The translations under genes and the position numbers were made by a program. A DNA stretch of 64,000 nucleotides from positions 1 to 64,000 of the forward strand of contig PUQB01000065.1 of NCBI GenBank assembly GCA_003024785.1. Direction: 5' to 3'. This document shows positions 10,210-22,392 of this stretch, one piece after another; the stretch's first letter is position 1, and each line of letters opens with the position of its first letter. Source of the DNA: Selaginella tamariscina. Its lineage: Eukaryota > Streptophyta > Lycopodiopsida > Selaginellales > Selaginellaceae. The notes beneath the pieces were generated by a model. It worked only from the letters and a program-made list of their open reading frames with translations, was not told the origin of the DNA and ran no database searches.

Positions 10210-12417
10210 CTAGCTGTCCTTGAGCTCCTGCACCTCGGCGTCTTGTGCTTGAGCATGTTGAACTACTTGGCTAAACTCACTGACCGTCCTTGTTAATGCA
10301 TTACATAAGCGTGTTTGGAATTCTCCCACTACTGTGGCTCTCCTAACGCGTGACAAAGCATCTGCCACCACGTTAGTCTTTCCTGCGCGATGCTCAATAG
10401 GAAATTCGCCAAACTCCATGAGCTTAACCATCCAGCGAGCTTGCCGAGAGTTTAACTCTTTCTGTGTGAACAGATACACCAAAGGCTTGTGATCTGTAAA
10501 CACCTTGAAACTTGCACCATAAAGATAGTGCCTCCAAACTCGTAATGCATTAACAATAGCCAGTAGTTCTTGCTCATACGTTGAGTACCGTTGCTCTGCA
10601 GGATTCAAAGTACGACTCTCATAAGCAATAGGCCTTCCCTCTTGCATAAGTACAGCTCCAATGGCCACTCCACTTGCATCACACGATACCTCATAAGGCT
10701 TAGAGGGATCTGCAATACATAAAACTGGTGCACGTACCAAAGCTTGTTTCAAAGCTTGGAAACTGCTCTCCTCTGAAGCACTCCATGCAAAGGGAACGTC
10801 CTTCCTTAGCAACCTAGTTAACGGAGAAGCTTTCTTGGCATAATCCTTGACATACCGCCGGTAATAACCAGCCATGCCCAAGAAACTCCGTAACTCTTGT
10901 GCATTGCTAGGAACTGGCCATTGCTCCACCACTGCCACCTTCTGTGGATCAGTCTTCACTCCACTTGGCGTCACAATGTGACCCAAATACTCCACTTCGC
11001 ACTGAGCAAATGCACATTTGCTCTTCTTTGCATAGAGCTTGTTCTTCCTCAGCAATTGAAGAACTCTCCGCAAATGCTCCACATGCTCCTTCATATTCTT
11101 ACTGTAAATAAGAATATCGTCGAGGAAGATCTCCACAAAGTCATGCAAGTAGTCACCAAACACCTCAGTCATCAACCGAGTGAATGTGGCTGGGGCATTT
11201 GTTAAGCCAAATGGCATAACAGTGAACTCAAAATGCCCGAAGCTAGTGTTGAAAGCAGTTTTGTAGATATCTGCCTCCTTCACAGCAATCTGATGATACC
11301 CGCTACGCAAGTCTATCTTGGTGAACACTCTGGCTCCACCGAGATGATCCATGATAGTATCCACACGTGGCATGGGCATCCTGTCCTTCACTGTTTGCTT
11401 GTTGAGAGCTCTGTAGTCTATGCACATCCTCATGGTGCCATCCTTCTTCCTGACAAGCAATACTGGTGCACCAAATGGAGACTTGCTCGGTTGTATGAAG
11501 CCATATTCCAATAGCTCCATCACTTGTCTCTTAACCTCTTGCTCCTCAGCATGGCTCAGTCGGAACGGCTTACGGTAAATGGCTTTCGTACCCTGTTCCA
11601 ACACAATCTCATGCTCCACACCTCTTGCAGGTGGTAAGCCATGAGGTAGCTCAGGAGGGAAGACATCAGCAAATTCCTCAAGGACAACTTGCACAGCAGC
11701 CTCGCCCAATGTGACATTAGAAGAATCTAACTCACGTATATACATCAGAAAGACTTGATCTTCTTTATTACGGAGATATTTCTTCAAAGACATAGTAGAA
11801 AGATACTTGTTTGGAGACTCAAGCCTTGTTCCAAACCAAGTGTCTTTCACTCCACTGTACTCAAGCTTCACTCGCTTGATGCTCCACTTGATCTCAGGAT
11901 CCACACGCTCCAGCCAGCTCATCCCAAGGATGAGGTCCACACGCGCTAGCTCCGCAAGGAAGAAAGTCTCCACCAGCTGAGTTTTGCCAACCGTCAGCTG
12001 TAACTCCTCCACACAAGCATTCCAGCTCTGTGTGACAGTAGCTGAGCCCTCAATCTCGTATTGAGGCACAGTCTTCATGGGCAAGCTGCACTCCTGCACT
12101 AACTTTGCTGATACAAAGTTATCGCTACTTCCGCTATCCAAGAGGATTCGCACTGGACGTTCACCAAGTCGTCCCTCCACCACAATAGCACGTGTGTGTG
12201 GCTCCTCCCGTGCCATGCAGTTTACCTGTCGAGCAAGAACAGACAAAAATTTACCTCGTGGTTTAGAACTATCTCCCTTGTGTTCCTCTCCACGCTCCAT
12301 CTCCTGAAGCTTCTTAGGTGTCTCCTTGTCCTTGTCACCATTGAACCCCTTGCCCTTGGGCTTGTTCCTCCTGGACAATTGGCCTTCCAGTGTCCCACCT
12401 CTCCACACAGGTGGCAA
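10210..12417 (-). CDS. Protease-RT-RNase H of Ty3 element 1
   Basis: 735 codons are open without a stop. In order: an aspartic protease with the motif [13 protein letters not shown] (about residue 95), a reverse transcriptase with [34 protein letters not shown] and the catalytic FLDDILIYS, and RNase H with [28 protein letters not shown] and [10 protein letters not shown], ending in [10 protein letters not shown]. All are typical Ty3 pol. The first codons lie in the gag zinc-knuckle region, so the annotated start is only where the frame opens. The frame runs straight through, so the enzyme part may still be translatable from a gag fusion. Confidence 0.9.
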   Translation of the reverse strand: MPPVWRGGTLEGQLSRRNKPKGKGFNGDKDKETPKKLQEMERGEEHKGDSSKPRGKFLSVLARQVNCMAREEPHTRAIVVEGRLGERPVRILLDSGSSDNFVSAKLVQECSLPMKTVPQYEIEGSATVTQSWNACVEELQLTVGKTQLVETFFLAELARVDLILGMSWLERVDPEIKWSIKRVKLEYSGVKDTWFGTRLESPNKYLSTMSLKKYLRNKEDQVFLMYIRELDSSNVTLGEAAVQVVLEEFADVFPPELPHGLPPARGVEHEIVLEQGTKAIYRKPFRLSHAEEQEVKRQVMELLEYGFIQPSKSPFGAPVLLVRKKDGTMRMCIDYRALNKQTVKDRMPMPRVDTIMDHLGGARVFTKIDLRSGYHQIAVKEADIYKTAFNTSFGHFEFTVMPFGLTNAPATFTRLMTEVFGDYLHDFVEIFLDDILIYSKNMKEHVEHLRRVLQLLRKNKLYAKKSKCAFAQCEVEYLGHIVTPSGVKTDPQKVAVVEQWPVPSNAQELRSFLGMAGYYRRYVKDYAKKASPLTRLLRKDVPFAWSASEESSFQALKQALVRAPVLCIADPSKPYEVSCDASGVAIGAVLMQEGRPIAYESRTLNPAEQRYSTYEQELLAIVNALRVWRHYLYGASFKVFTDHKPLVYLFTQKELNSRQARWMVKLMEFGEFPIEHRAGKTNVVADALSRVRRATVVGEFQTRLCNALTRTVSEFSQVVQHAQAQDAEVQELKDS

Positions 12418-13311
12418 CGTTCACTATCAAACACCTTGACAATCTTCTTAGGCCGATTGTCGGTGCGATAAGAACTAGAAGCTACCAGCTTGGACTTCGG
12501 CCTAGCACGATGGCTATTCCCTCTATACTCCTGGTGCTCACGAGGACTTGGAGAGGTGCTCCTACCACGCTTCTTGCCATGTCGCTCATTCTCCTTAAAC
12601 ACCTTATCCTCCTCATTTAGCAAGCGAGCATATTCGAACAGCTCCTCTAAAGTCTTGGACTGAATCACCGAGTTAAGATGTCTGCAAGTTAGCACTTCGC
12701 AGCCCATCTACAAAATAATCCTTCTGCTGGTTGACAGACACGTCAGGTACACGGCAAAGTAATTGACTCAATTTCTCAATGTAATCGTCCAAGGTCATCT
12801 TCCCTTGCTCTAAATGTCGCAATTCACGCCTTGCATGAGACACATCGAACCGAGGAGCATACTCCTTCTTAAATAGCTCAGAGAACTCCTCCCAAGTTGC
12901 AATCATCTCCTGGTGAGCTAACTGGCGCTGATTTCGAATGCGTGTCCACCACCTCGCAGCTTTATCCTTCAAGGCTACTGATACAGCTATCATAGCCTGC
13001 TCGGTAGTTACTCCCTGTGCAGTGAGCAAGTTCGCTGCTATCTCAAGCCAACTCATAGCCTCATCCGCAGATTCTTTACCGGTAAAAGGTGGAACGCGAA
13101 GACGATCTAGCACCCTGCTCTTACCAGTCACGGTTCCTTGAGCAAGTTGATCTTCAATAGTATCCAACCGCTCACGAATCACCTCCAAGGAACCAGTCAC
13201 GTACTCTTGAAATTGCTTGGAATCCTTCGCCATAGCGTATAATTCGAGCACGATTTCCTGGTTCGTCCACTCCTCATTGGTGTTGTCTTCTCCTTCCCAC
13301 CGGTCACTCAT
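12373..13311 (-). pseudogene. Gag of Ty3 element 1
   Basis: The first ORF (13311-12673, 212 codons) starts MSDRWEGEDNTNEEW just downstream of the primer site and contains the retrotransposon gag core (AARWWTRIRNQRQL, EFSELFKKEYAPRF, MTLDDYIEKLSQLL). The second (12707-12222 frame) continues with a basic stretch and a zinc knuckle [14 protein letters not shown] (12416-12375), which binds the RNA genome. A frameshift at about 12690 separates the two, and another at about 12370 leads into pol. Confidence 0.85.
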
Positions 13312-13321
13312 CTCGAACCTC

Positions 13322-13333
13322 GCTCCGATACCA
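13322..13333 (-). promoter_or_regulatory. Primer-binding site, tRNA-iMet type
   Basis: On the minus strand TGGTATCGGAGC follows the 5' LTR after three bases. It differs by one base from the usual plant initiator tRNA-Met site TGGTATCAGAGC, and the likeness extends into GAGGTT. Confidence 0.75.
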
Positions 13334-13336
13334 AAT

Positions 13337-13547
13337 TGTTAGGCACCTCTACGTACAATCTAGAGACCCTCACAATACCACCCGACCTCCCCCGAGCTGT
13401 CTCTAGTCTCCACACGCTGCTCTCCAAGAAAGGCTTCCAATAATAGTGTGCCCTTAATTCTCTTAGATCTAGGTATAGCTCCTTAGGAATATTCTAGCTT
13501 ATACCTTTCTGGGGAATATTCTTTGATTCGTTATATGGGTCATAACA
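13337..13547 (-). repeat. Ty3 element 1, 5' LTR
   Basis: 211 bp, nearly identical to 8726-8935. As the 5' LTR of a minus-strand element it should hold the promoter. No strong TATA box is evident in so short an LTR. Confidence 0.9.
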
Positions 13548-14322
13548 ATGTTCTTGTCCAACTATGGGCGTGAAATCTTAATTGATAAGTTTTCTTTACC
13601 AAGTTCTTAAAGGGTTCATAGAGTTGACATTTGCAAGCCATGGTCGTGACACCAAGTGTAGCTCTTGGGGTTTAAGGGGCTATGGCAAGATATTTCACAT
13701 CTAAGAAAACAACGTCACATTAACATGTGACACTAGGTTGTATAGGACATGGTAACACTCGAGACATACCCTTTGGGGTTGTGTCATAGTTTTAACATTG
13801 AGGGATTGGATACACTAACAAGTAGGCATGCTTGTGATTGCATCAAGGTGTTAAGACTTGGGCATTTATTCAAGGGAGGTTAGGTCTCATAACCAGGTGC
13901 GTTATAAGCACACTTGGCTAGGGTGTTCTTTTTGGGTGTGTAAACATGTCCAAAAGCTGAACAACCTAAGTTCATTAATAAGAGCCATGTTGTGAGGCAC
14001 TCGTGTATGGATCTTCAAATCTAGCCTTCGAGGTTTGCTTAGCACAACACTCGTGCTTGCCTTAGGTGCACACTCATGTTGACACTAGGTACTAACCTTG
14101 GGACTAGGAATAACTTGGCCTCACAAACTCTTAGGAGTTAGTTGTGGGCCATGGTCCCTTGTTTCTCTAAAGGGGTTGTACTCCTAGATGAGAATGATTC
14201 TTTAAGAGGTAAATGACGATGCCTTGTTATCTTGAAAAGACTTAATGTTGCTCACATAAGGTGTTGATGCCAGATGGTTACTTCGCAATTATGTGTTGAC
14301 CCTCCGAGTTAAGACTCTAAGA

Positions 14323-14336
14323 ATGGTATCAGTGCC
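14323..14336 (+). promoter_or_regulatory. Primer-binding site of the old family B element
   Basis: ATGGTATCAGTGCC directly follows the LTR end, close to the initiator tRNA-Met site. The next 90 bases parallel the family A leader (AGTGTATTTCAGTGTTTA, TTAAATTCTTG). Confidence 0.6.
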
Positions 14337-16984
14337 ATTCTCTATAGTCAATGGATTTGCCTAAAGTTGTAGTGTATTTCAGTGTTTAACAAGTTTTAAA
14401 TTCTTGAAGTACTTTATCACTTTTAACTAACACGTCTAAATTTTGCACAGATAGTTGGTCCTAAGATTATAACTCTTTAAAAACACTTGCTTAGTAAGTG
14501 GTTATGGACTCTGTCAAAAGTAGCACTCAAAAGTCAACATCTAAATTACATACGAGATTACTTTACCTCATGTTACTTTACCTTATGTTTACATATTTAC
14601 TATACACTTCTATAAAACATGGTGAATTAGTTTGTTCTTGTTTACAAACTAAGTCTTATAAAGTGAATCATATATAGGCTAGAGTAAGTAACAATTTTGA
14701 CTTAGATTATAGTTCATAAATTATGAAGATTTAGATTAACAAATTTTAAATTAATTAATATAATAATTTTTAATGATTTTTTAAATTAAATCAATATATA
14801 AATTCAATCTTATATATTTTAATTTTATGAATACCTTTTCAAGTATTCATTATATAAGTTATTAATATTCTTTTTTTTTCTTTTAATTACATATTAAGGT
14901 TTACTATTCATGAATAGTACAAATCATGGTTTAAGTTAAAAATGTTAATCCATATCATATGTTAAATCTAAATAATATTGAATTTTTTTTTCTTTAAGGT
15001 GTATAAAATTGGAATAATACATAACTTGAAAACGTGATAAATGTTTATTGAGTTTTGACTTGGGTAGAGTCAATGTTGATTTTGGTAATGGTGTTTAAAC
15101 GAGGAAAAGCTTATGTTGAAATGTGCATCTTTGACTTTTGGAAAAGGTGCATATTCAAATATAGAAGGAACACTACATTATAAAGGAAAGTGTGAAATGA
15201 GTTTTCATTATAATTCATGTTTTCGAGAGTGTAATTCAAAAAGTATCATTATGTGTTCAAGTTAGCTAATTAGGCTAACTCATTTATAATTGTATCTTAT
15301 ATAGGAACATGAGATGATAATTATGATAATAGAGGAATTTAATATACATTCTTACTAATGCAATTTTGGGGTAGATGACATGATTTATTAAAAATAGAAA
15401 TGTCAAAACATACGTTTACATTTTTTATTTGATGAGTATAACAAGACTTACATAATGAAGGTGTTCGGCACACATTTGTGTATTTATTATTAATTTTTTA
15501 AGCTTGAAATCTGTAATGTTGTTTGTACTATAGGGATCAATTAGCTTAAACTCTTGAACAAAAATGATTCCTTGTTAGCAAGAGCATGAGTTAAGAGTCT
15601 CCACTCTATTCATTAAATTAAGTAAAAAAACTTGTTGAGTTAATAGATTTTGTTAAAGAATGTTGATGAATAAAAATAATTGGGTCCCAAGAAGTCCATT
15701 ATATACTAATTGTATATATCACTTGTGTGAACAAGGTTTTTATTAAGGCCCTAAGTATACGGATTCATAAAAAAAAAAATTTGCCCTTTTTAGTATATTT
15801 AAGGAAAATTAAATAGTACATTTTAGCCTTATTTAGAACATTTATTGAAAAATGTTAATAATTTAAAATAAATCAAATTATCTAAATATTCATCAAAAAA
15901 AATTGAACAAATTTTTTTCTTCGTTATTGGATGAATATTTTGAGTGTTCTAGAAAACATGTTAGAGAAGTTAATAAGATCACACTGGTTAAATAAACAAG
16001 CATATTGTTAAGCAAATCATATGTCCACCAGTTAACATTTGATCATGCGTCTAGCTCGCTGCTTTCTTTGAGCATGGCTTGTAATAAGCCATGTTGATGT
16101 CCACTTCGTAGCTTGGAACATCTTCAAGATCCATATGATTTCTCAGCTCTCTCCAAGCATTACCACTTTATCCCTGCATACTTAACACTTTGCCTATATA
16201 CCAAACCTTTTTTGTTCTTTGAACAATTGAATGGCTGCCCTTGCCTCTGCCTCTTCCAATCGCTTGCCTTGGCTGATGCTTTGGCTGCTATATGACTTTC
16301 TCAAACCAAACCAAGCTGTTTAATCCAATGCCTAAAGTTGCAAACCAGGCAGTTTGATTCAATGTTTAAAGTTGTTGAAGCATTTAAGTTGATTCTTCAT
16401 AGTTAATTTAGAGTTTATACCAATGCCTCCTTTATACTGTTGAACGCCTCACTGGATTGTGTTGATTTCCTTTATTAAGGACCAGATCGACCAGATTGAC
16501 AAAAATTGATGCAATTGAAATCCTAACTTGTACATTTAGTATACAAAAGCTTAGTTAAACATAAATTATATGTACCTTTTGATCTTTAATTTCATTATTA
16601 TTAATTATTTTTATAATAATATCACAAATTTATGATTTTTAAACAAGATAAATAAACGTTAATATAGTAATGTATTTGTATATTTAATAATGTTTTAGTA
16701 ATGAATAATTAAAAATATATATATATTAAATACTCACTACCCGTATTATGCCTTTTTAGGAAATATAGTTTTTTTTAGTGAAAGAGTGAATATATAGAAC
16801 CCCACCGGTGCTATAAGGATAATGGTTTAGGGTTTAGGATAATGTTTTATTAAGCCAGTCGGCGTATATTAAACCAGTCGGCATATTAAAAAAATTTATA
16901 TATTCTAAAATATTCTTGAGAATATGCTAGAATATGCTAGAATACCCTAGAATATCCGCGAATATACTAGAATAATATGAAGCC
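14337..16984. other. AT-rich decayed sequence, no gene seen
   Basis: About 2.6 kb, strongly AT-rich, with only short open frames. The first few hundred bases are probably the eroded interior of the family B element. Near 16820-16980 there are GGTTTAGGGTTTAGG telomere-like words, a repeated TTAAGCCAGTCGGC/TTAAACCAGTCGGC motif and repeats of CTAGAATAT. Nothing else is recognised. Confidence 0.5.
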
Positions 16985-17990
16985 GAGACCCTTGATTCTC
17001 AGCTACAACAATCTACAAGGTACCATCCCTCGTGAACTCTCGAAATTACACATATTGTGTTCATCATCCTCAGTAGCAACAACTTGACGGGAGAAATCCC
17101 TCCGTCTTGGGCCAGCTTCAAAATCTTCTCGCACTCGTGGCAAGTAACAACTCACTCACTGGCGAAATCCACGAGAATTTGCAAACTGTAGCAGTTTAAT
17201 GACCAACTCACAGGGAGCATTCCTCCCTACATTGGTCGTACAAAGAGCAGATCGATTCATTTCGATTTCCTTAATTGGATGAAACGAGCCTCCGCACTCA
17301 ACCTTTACCACGCGTGTCAAGGTAAAGGAATGGATGAGCTATTATTCTCATAGGAATCGACATGGATGAGGTCAAAACATTGCCGATGGTGTGCCAGGGC
17401 CGGATCTATATAGTTACATCACAAATTAGCTGGCTCCCAGATAATGAGAATCCTGCGCTCATAGATTTCTCCCACAACATGCTGTCTGGGAAAATTCCCG
17501 AAGAGTTTGGGAAGATGAAAACGCTCTTTCAGCTAAACCTAGCACACAATCAACTTGACGGCCCAATTCCTTCGAACCTCGCCTCGGTTATTAGCTCGTT
17601 GGATCTTTCAGAAAATTCATTAAGTGGACAAATACCGGACAGGTTTTCGCAGCTCGCGCTTGGTAGACTTGAACGTGTCACATAACAACTTATCTGGGCC
17701 CATTCCGCAGAACGGGCAGCTTATCACCTTTCAAGTGAGCTCCTACCAAGGAAATCCTGGGTTGTGTGGTATTCCACTGGGTGAATGCCGGTTGGTATAC
17801 TCAAACCAGGTGGAACAGTTGGTGAAGAAGATGACAGTAAAGGGGAAGTGAGGACAATCTGTTTGCTGTAATGGATGACAGCGATTTTGTACTGGGGAAG
17901 TTCATTAGATCGATGCTTTGCATAGAGGTCCATGGCAAGAGTTCAGTTTTACAACTGGAGCGATGTCAACTACGTCCAGTATCGTAGCTG
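16985..17990 (+). pseudogene. LRR receptor-like protein pseudogene
   Basis: Plant extracellular LRRs are recognisable across several frames. LILSYNNLQGTIPRELSKL (16994) starts the block. The main ORF 17362-17685 carries DFSHNMLSGKIPEEFGKM, LNLAHNQLDGPIPSNLA and [19 protein letters not shown]. After a frameshift at about 17655 the next frame gives [18 protein letters not shown] and the cap motif [15 protein letters not shown], typical of the last repeat of LRR receptor kinases and receptor-like proteins. Past the stop at 17851 other frames look like a broken membrane-anchor region. No kinase domain is seen within the following 300 bases. Several frameshifts upstream of 17340 mark it as dead. 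Confidence 0.8.
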
Positions 17991-18335
17991 ACCTTATGAG
18001 CCCATGTATATGCATATATGCACACACACGCACAATATCCTATTATGTAGCATGAAATTAAAGTTTAGTGTTAAAAAAGATTGGCTGTCAGCAAGTAATG
18101 CAACTGATTTGTGCAGTGAAGCTGGACCAAGTGGGATAGAACACTGTTTATTACTTATTAATAAACTAATCAATTAATATCAAATTAGTATTGCAACTGT
18201 ATACTGATACAGTTATACAGTTTCAATATTAGCATCTTCAATAAAATTCCAAATTATATACATTATAGATTTATGTAAACTAGACAAAAAATGACTTATA
18301 CATAACAATTATTTCCATTGTTATGTATATCACTT
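17991..18335. other. Spacer, no gene seen
   Basis: AT-rich sequence with a short ACACACACGCAC run at 18021. Nothing is recognised. Confidence 0.5.
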
Positions 18336-18455
18336 CTAGGACGAAAATATCTCTTGGTCTTACGTCTCTGGCCCACGCACGGAAATATCTCTTGCTCTTT
18401 CGCCTCTGGACCGGCGCAGAAATATTCTTTGCTCTTACGTCTTCTGGCCCGGCGA
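18336..18455. repeat. Three imperfect 38-bp tandem units
   Basis: Units share the pattern GAAATATCTCTTGxTCTTxCGxCTCTGGxCC. They are more GC-rich than the flanks. Read on the minus strand they give a 13-residue repeat (KEYF-, -EIF-, KRYF-), probably by chance. Confidence 0.6.
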
Positions 18456-18658
18456 CCCTCAGTGGTCGAAAGAGTATGCACATCACTCGAGTTAACTAGA
18501 CAAGGATATATATTTATAAATCAAATCTTGATTTATATACACACATAAATAAAATAAGAATATTTTTATTTTTAAAATTAAATTTAATTTATTATACATT
18601 ATACCAAACAATACTTCGTACTTAACACTTGCAACATGTATAACATCATATCGTAATC

Positions 18659-18704
18659 ACACACACACACACACGTGTGTGTGTGTATATATATATATAT
18701 ATAT
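18659..18704. repeat. (CA)n(TG)n(TA)n microsatellite
   Basis: A run of CA changes to TG and then TA, making a nearly palindromic simple repeat. Similar TG/CA runs recur to 23.2 kb. Confidence 0.9.
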
Positions 18705-18780
18705 CAGACGGGTATACACACAGAACACTTGTCGATGTCTAACTACAGATTCACACATACATACGTGTATATACAGGTTC

Positions 18781-20700
18781 TGGAGTTATTTGCACACTGG
18801 TCGCAGGAGAAAGAATCTGGGAAAGTAGAAGAAGAAGAGGTCCTCAGGCGAAGAGATGTTGTAAGGGATAGCCGTGTTTTAATTTTCCCAGCTTTGCAGA
18901 ATACTTGACTAGCTTAAGTAAGTATTGATATATACGTTCTCTGTGTATGTGTGTGTGTGCGCGTGCGTGCGTGCGTGTGTATATTAATCAGTTTTAGATG
19001 CAGATGATGGTATCGTGTGATGACATGAACCTCACCAAAGAGTTTGATGCTGATGCTCTTTCTAGTGTTATTAAGTTTGTAAATACTGCGAGGAGCTGAA
19101 ATCTTTGCAAACTAGGTGTGTTTGTGTGTGTGTACGAGCGTGCATACATATACATATACGTACATGTATCTTCCTTGAAGCTGACACAAGAACATACTCA
19201 AATTCATAAAGTCAGATGAACTTATACATTGCTTCCGGTGTGTGTGTGTGTGCGTGCGTGCTACATGTGTGAATGCTGCTAGTATACTACATATAAATAA
19301 TATATACGTTTATAGAGTTTATACATATATCATTATCTTATGATGTTAATTGCATTTCTCACGTTATAGGAATTCGACTTCCGTGCTTCCTTTCCCTAAA
19401 GGCTCTTGGTTTATCACGATTTTCCGAGGTAAATAAATACAATGATATACATATTCACGTACATATTGCAGGTTGTTGTGTTGCCTATGGTACGAATAGC
19501 TATGATATTTCACAGAATTTACCGTATGGACAACGCTATTTATTAGAGTTCCACCGAGGATATAAAGCGTTTATGGAAACCACACACCTTAAACTCCAGG
19601 GAGCGATACGATAAGTAACAGGAAGTCTCTTCTCTTAAGAGAGTAGAGTGCAATTGCTTGCTTCAGGTAGTGTGTGTGTATGTATCTTTTAAGTTTTATA
19701 TTACTCAGGGAATGTACTGTACGTATCTTCATCACATTCCAGAGACTATACTTCTATTTATTTGGAGCTTTCTCGCATATTCTTCAACGGACAAACCAAC
19801 ACACACCTTGCCAACTTCTTACATCTTATCACACTCCAGGTAGCGCACGTGTGTGTGTGTGTGTTTTGTCTATCTTATTGTATTGTGTTTGTATGTGTCA
19901 TATATAAAGTATGCATATAATATTCACAATAACATATATATAATAGTATACATACATGAATAAGCAATCCATATGCCTGTACACATGTATTCGGATATTT
20001 ATGCATAGAGGGAACTGTGTGTCCTTATGTCTGTAAACATGTACATATAAATGCCAATTTGTATGTACGTTCTATCATACATTAAAATTACACATCATAC
20101 ACACATCCACGCACATGTATACAGTCCTTGACAACACCGGATGTGGACTTGGAGTCAATAGCGACAAGTTCACATGGTTTGAAACCGCTTCCTAACCAGC
20201 ATACACATGGGAAACCGTACACATGCCCAAGAAGAAGGCCATACCTTGTAATTCTAAGAGGTAATTATATAGATATATAGATATATACATGTAGTATGAA
20301 TGTGTTACATATGTGCAGCTATATAAATATATGCGGTGTGCTGTGTGTTCGCATTACACACAGTTTTCTGCATGTATGTATATACTGCTTCGTCTACTTG
20401 ACTACAAGTAACATAATACTAATTACCATTTTGCATAAGTGGGCATAATTATGTATTAATACACAGTTATATTTACCCACGTAACTTTGGCATTTGGATA
20501 CTTTCTACGCAGGTGTTCATACACTATCTTTCACCCTGTCTCCCGGTATATTACTGCTGCTAGCCCCAGCAACATACAAATGGCTGGAACGGCATCGTTC
20601 TCCGTATACTTGAAGTGGGGCGTGTCCTGTACGAACGTGCCCTTCTCGGCGTCCTGTACGAACTTGTCGTCGACGTGTATGTGTATTATATGTCTGTGTT
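18781..20700 (+). other. Series of small exon-like blocks, unknown gene
   Basis: Short coding-like stretches alternate with TG-rich intron-like sequence. Candidates: 18781-18925 (preceded by TACAG, followed by the strong donor GTAAGTATTG; contains VLELFAHWSQEKESGKVEEE); 19370-19428 joined to 19472-19614, which reads in one frame (PFPKGSWFITIFR then YGQRYLLEFHRGYKAF) but would need a 43-base intron; 19709-19839 (acceptor TTACTCAG, donor CCAG/GTAGCG); 20126-20263 (FTWFETAS... ending in CNSKR, donor AGAG/GTAATT); and 20517-20690. Many donors run straight into GTGTGTGTG. No protein family is recognised and some frames contain stops, so this may be a dead gene. Confidence 0.25.
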
Positions 20701-21490
20701 AAACACCATCTCTAGATGTATGTGGATATATGCATATAGTATGATGTGTGCGTGTGGTGTTATATGCTAATCAATATGTGTATGTGAAGTTCAGATCACT
20801 TGTATGTATGTATGTAATCATGATGAGAAAGAAATATTGTTAACTGTGATATGATAAATATTGTTCTCTGTAGTGGAGTGTGTAAATAACATATGTCTAT
20901 GCTTGCTACACACACACTTGTGCATGAATATATTAAAGAAAACGATGTAATCACTATTGATAAGTATGCGAGGGTCAATCTATATCATTTCAATGTACAT
21001 GTAGGGAGAACGATGTGAGGGAGTACGTGGAAGTGAAGGCAACGAGGAGCAGCAATAAGAACTGGTTTGAGATGTCTACATGGGAATGGGAGTTTGCAAA
21101 CAAGATGGGGACAAGTACAGCGTAGTACGCGTCTCCTTTGTTAACAACCAACACCAGGCGAAGCTCACGGTGCTAAAACAACCTGTACAGTTTGCCGAGA
21201 CAAGGTCTTGCAGCTTGCCATTGTATCCCCCAGCAAACGTAATCTAAACAGGTATTTAACTTATACGTGTGTGCATTCACACGTACACATGCACACACAT
21301 ATCATCTGTGTTTATAAGTGTGTACACATGGGTATGTACAGATGCCCGTTTGGGCATATAGGCAGGGAGTACACAAGTCTAGACACACAGACACCCACAT
21401 ATGCTATGTGTGGGTAGTGTAGTGCGTAGTTTCAACACTGCTAAATAAGTAGGCTAAGAAATTTAATGGATGTTAATTCAAATTATAATT
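20697..21490 (+). repeat. 0.8 kb tandem duplication, copy 1
   Basis: Matches 22393-23195 in order and orientation, from GTAACACCATCTCTAGATG-like sequence through an exon-like block to GGATGTTAATTCAAATT. The spacer between copies is about 900 bp. TG/CA runs differ in length, while the exon-like block is well conserved. Confidence 0.85.
21005..21251 (+). pseudogene. Exon-like block in duplication copy 1
   Basis: Preceded by TACATGTAG and followed by GTATTTAAC, so bounded like an exon. The first frame reads ENDVREYVEVKATRSSNK, NWFEMSTWEWEFANK. After a one-base frame change it reads KYSVVRVSFVNNQHQAKLTV to a TAA at 21245-21247. Nearly the same peptide appears in copy 2, which keeps the last part as QVKLTVLNNPVQ...VILSNVI. 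The family is not recognised. It is probably the last exon of a duplicated, now broken gene. Confidence 0.4.
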
Positions 21491-22392
21491 TCGTTATATT
21501 CAACTTCTAATTTACAACATATATTGGAGTATTATATAATTATATCAATGGCACAGCACCGAACTGTTAAGCGACATGTTCACACTATATCTATATCTAT
21601 ATTAATTATGATACATTTATAGTATTTAAAATTATTTAAAATTTTAATAATATTATATGTATGTATATGTAAGGTAACCTACATATTTACCGTAGTTACT
21701 TACATGTATAATTTATGATTATTAATTACTTTATATATTTAAAAATCATGTGTGTGGACCTGAGTCGAGTTAGGCGGTAAGCTATGCCCATCACCATAGG
21801 AACTACACGTGACATCACCATAGGAACTTCCGGTATGGATTTTGTGGTTGGAGGTCTCCACTCTCGCAAGGGTTCTTGAACTTAGGCTGCTCTTGCTTCA
21901 GGAGGTCATTTCTTATCGACGACTTCAGGGTTTTCAGCTGTTTCCCTTTGTTTGCTTGGCTTGTTCTAATCTCGTGTATCATGTAGTTTCAGATCGGAGC
22001 CGCGTCGGTATAGGAGTTTGGAACTAGAATATTTAGTCAGGCGTATGATGCCGATACGGTTGGCCGTGGAAAGCTTTCGCCTTGTCCCTTTTCAGATCCC
22101 ATTGATACCGCAAGTTAGCACTGGGATATGTAGTGTTTGAGTTAGTCTACCCGATCCACCACGATTCCTCTGAGGCTTTACAAAAGGTGTTTGCAGTCGC
22201 ATGGAGATGTGTCTATATGTTCTTCATGTCATGAGTGCCAAGAACTCATTCACCTCATCTCTCTTTGTATGTTAACCTTGAACAGCAATACCTCATCCTC
22301 TTGGTGGGAAACTAGTGCTTGGCTCTGGACTCCTCCAGTGCTAGACCGCCCTCTAGTAGCTGGAATCTGGACTCTGTTTGTATTTATATCTG
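21491..22392. other. Spacer between duplicated blocks
   Basis: Bases 21491-21755 are AT-rich. Bases 21760-22390 are richer in GC and may hold an old exon (for example CSSCHECQELIHLISLCML near 22215), with stops in all frames. No function can be given. Confidence 0.35.

Larger units (their letters stand above)
8726..13547 (-). mobile_element. Ty3-type LTR retrotransposon, nearly complete
   Basis: The element has 210/211-bp LTRs, primer site, gag, protease-RT-RNase H, integrase and polypurine tract, in that order on the minus strand. Its flanks ATATT (8721-8725) and ATGTT (13548-13552) look like a 5-bp target-site duplication with one change. It sits inside an older family B LTR. The coding region is broken only at about 12690, 12370 and 10190, and the LTRs are almost identical, so insertion looks recent. 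No chromodomain follows the integrase GPY/F-like motif. Confidence 0.9.
8141..14322 (+). mobile_element. Old family B LTR, split by a Ty3 insertion
   Basis: Bases 8141-8725 and 13553-14322 are the two halves of one degenerate LTR. They match the family B LTR at 54143-55817 (read on its minus strand). Matching words include TTGTTACCTA, GGTGTCATTAGGTA and TTACCCTTATCGTTGG on the left half, and GGTTAGGTCTCATAACCAGG, CACTTGGCTAGGG and AAAGGGGTTGTACTCC on the right. A primer-binding site follows directly at 14323, and then a leader similar to that of family A, so the element ran in the plus direction. Its interior is no longer recognisable. The left end is placed only to within about 10 bases. Confidence 0.7.

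Noticed and set aside
18280..18486. Minus-strand ORF with a 13-residue repeat
   Set aside because: It is explained by the three 38-bp tandem DNA units; there is no supporting context.
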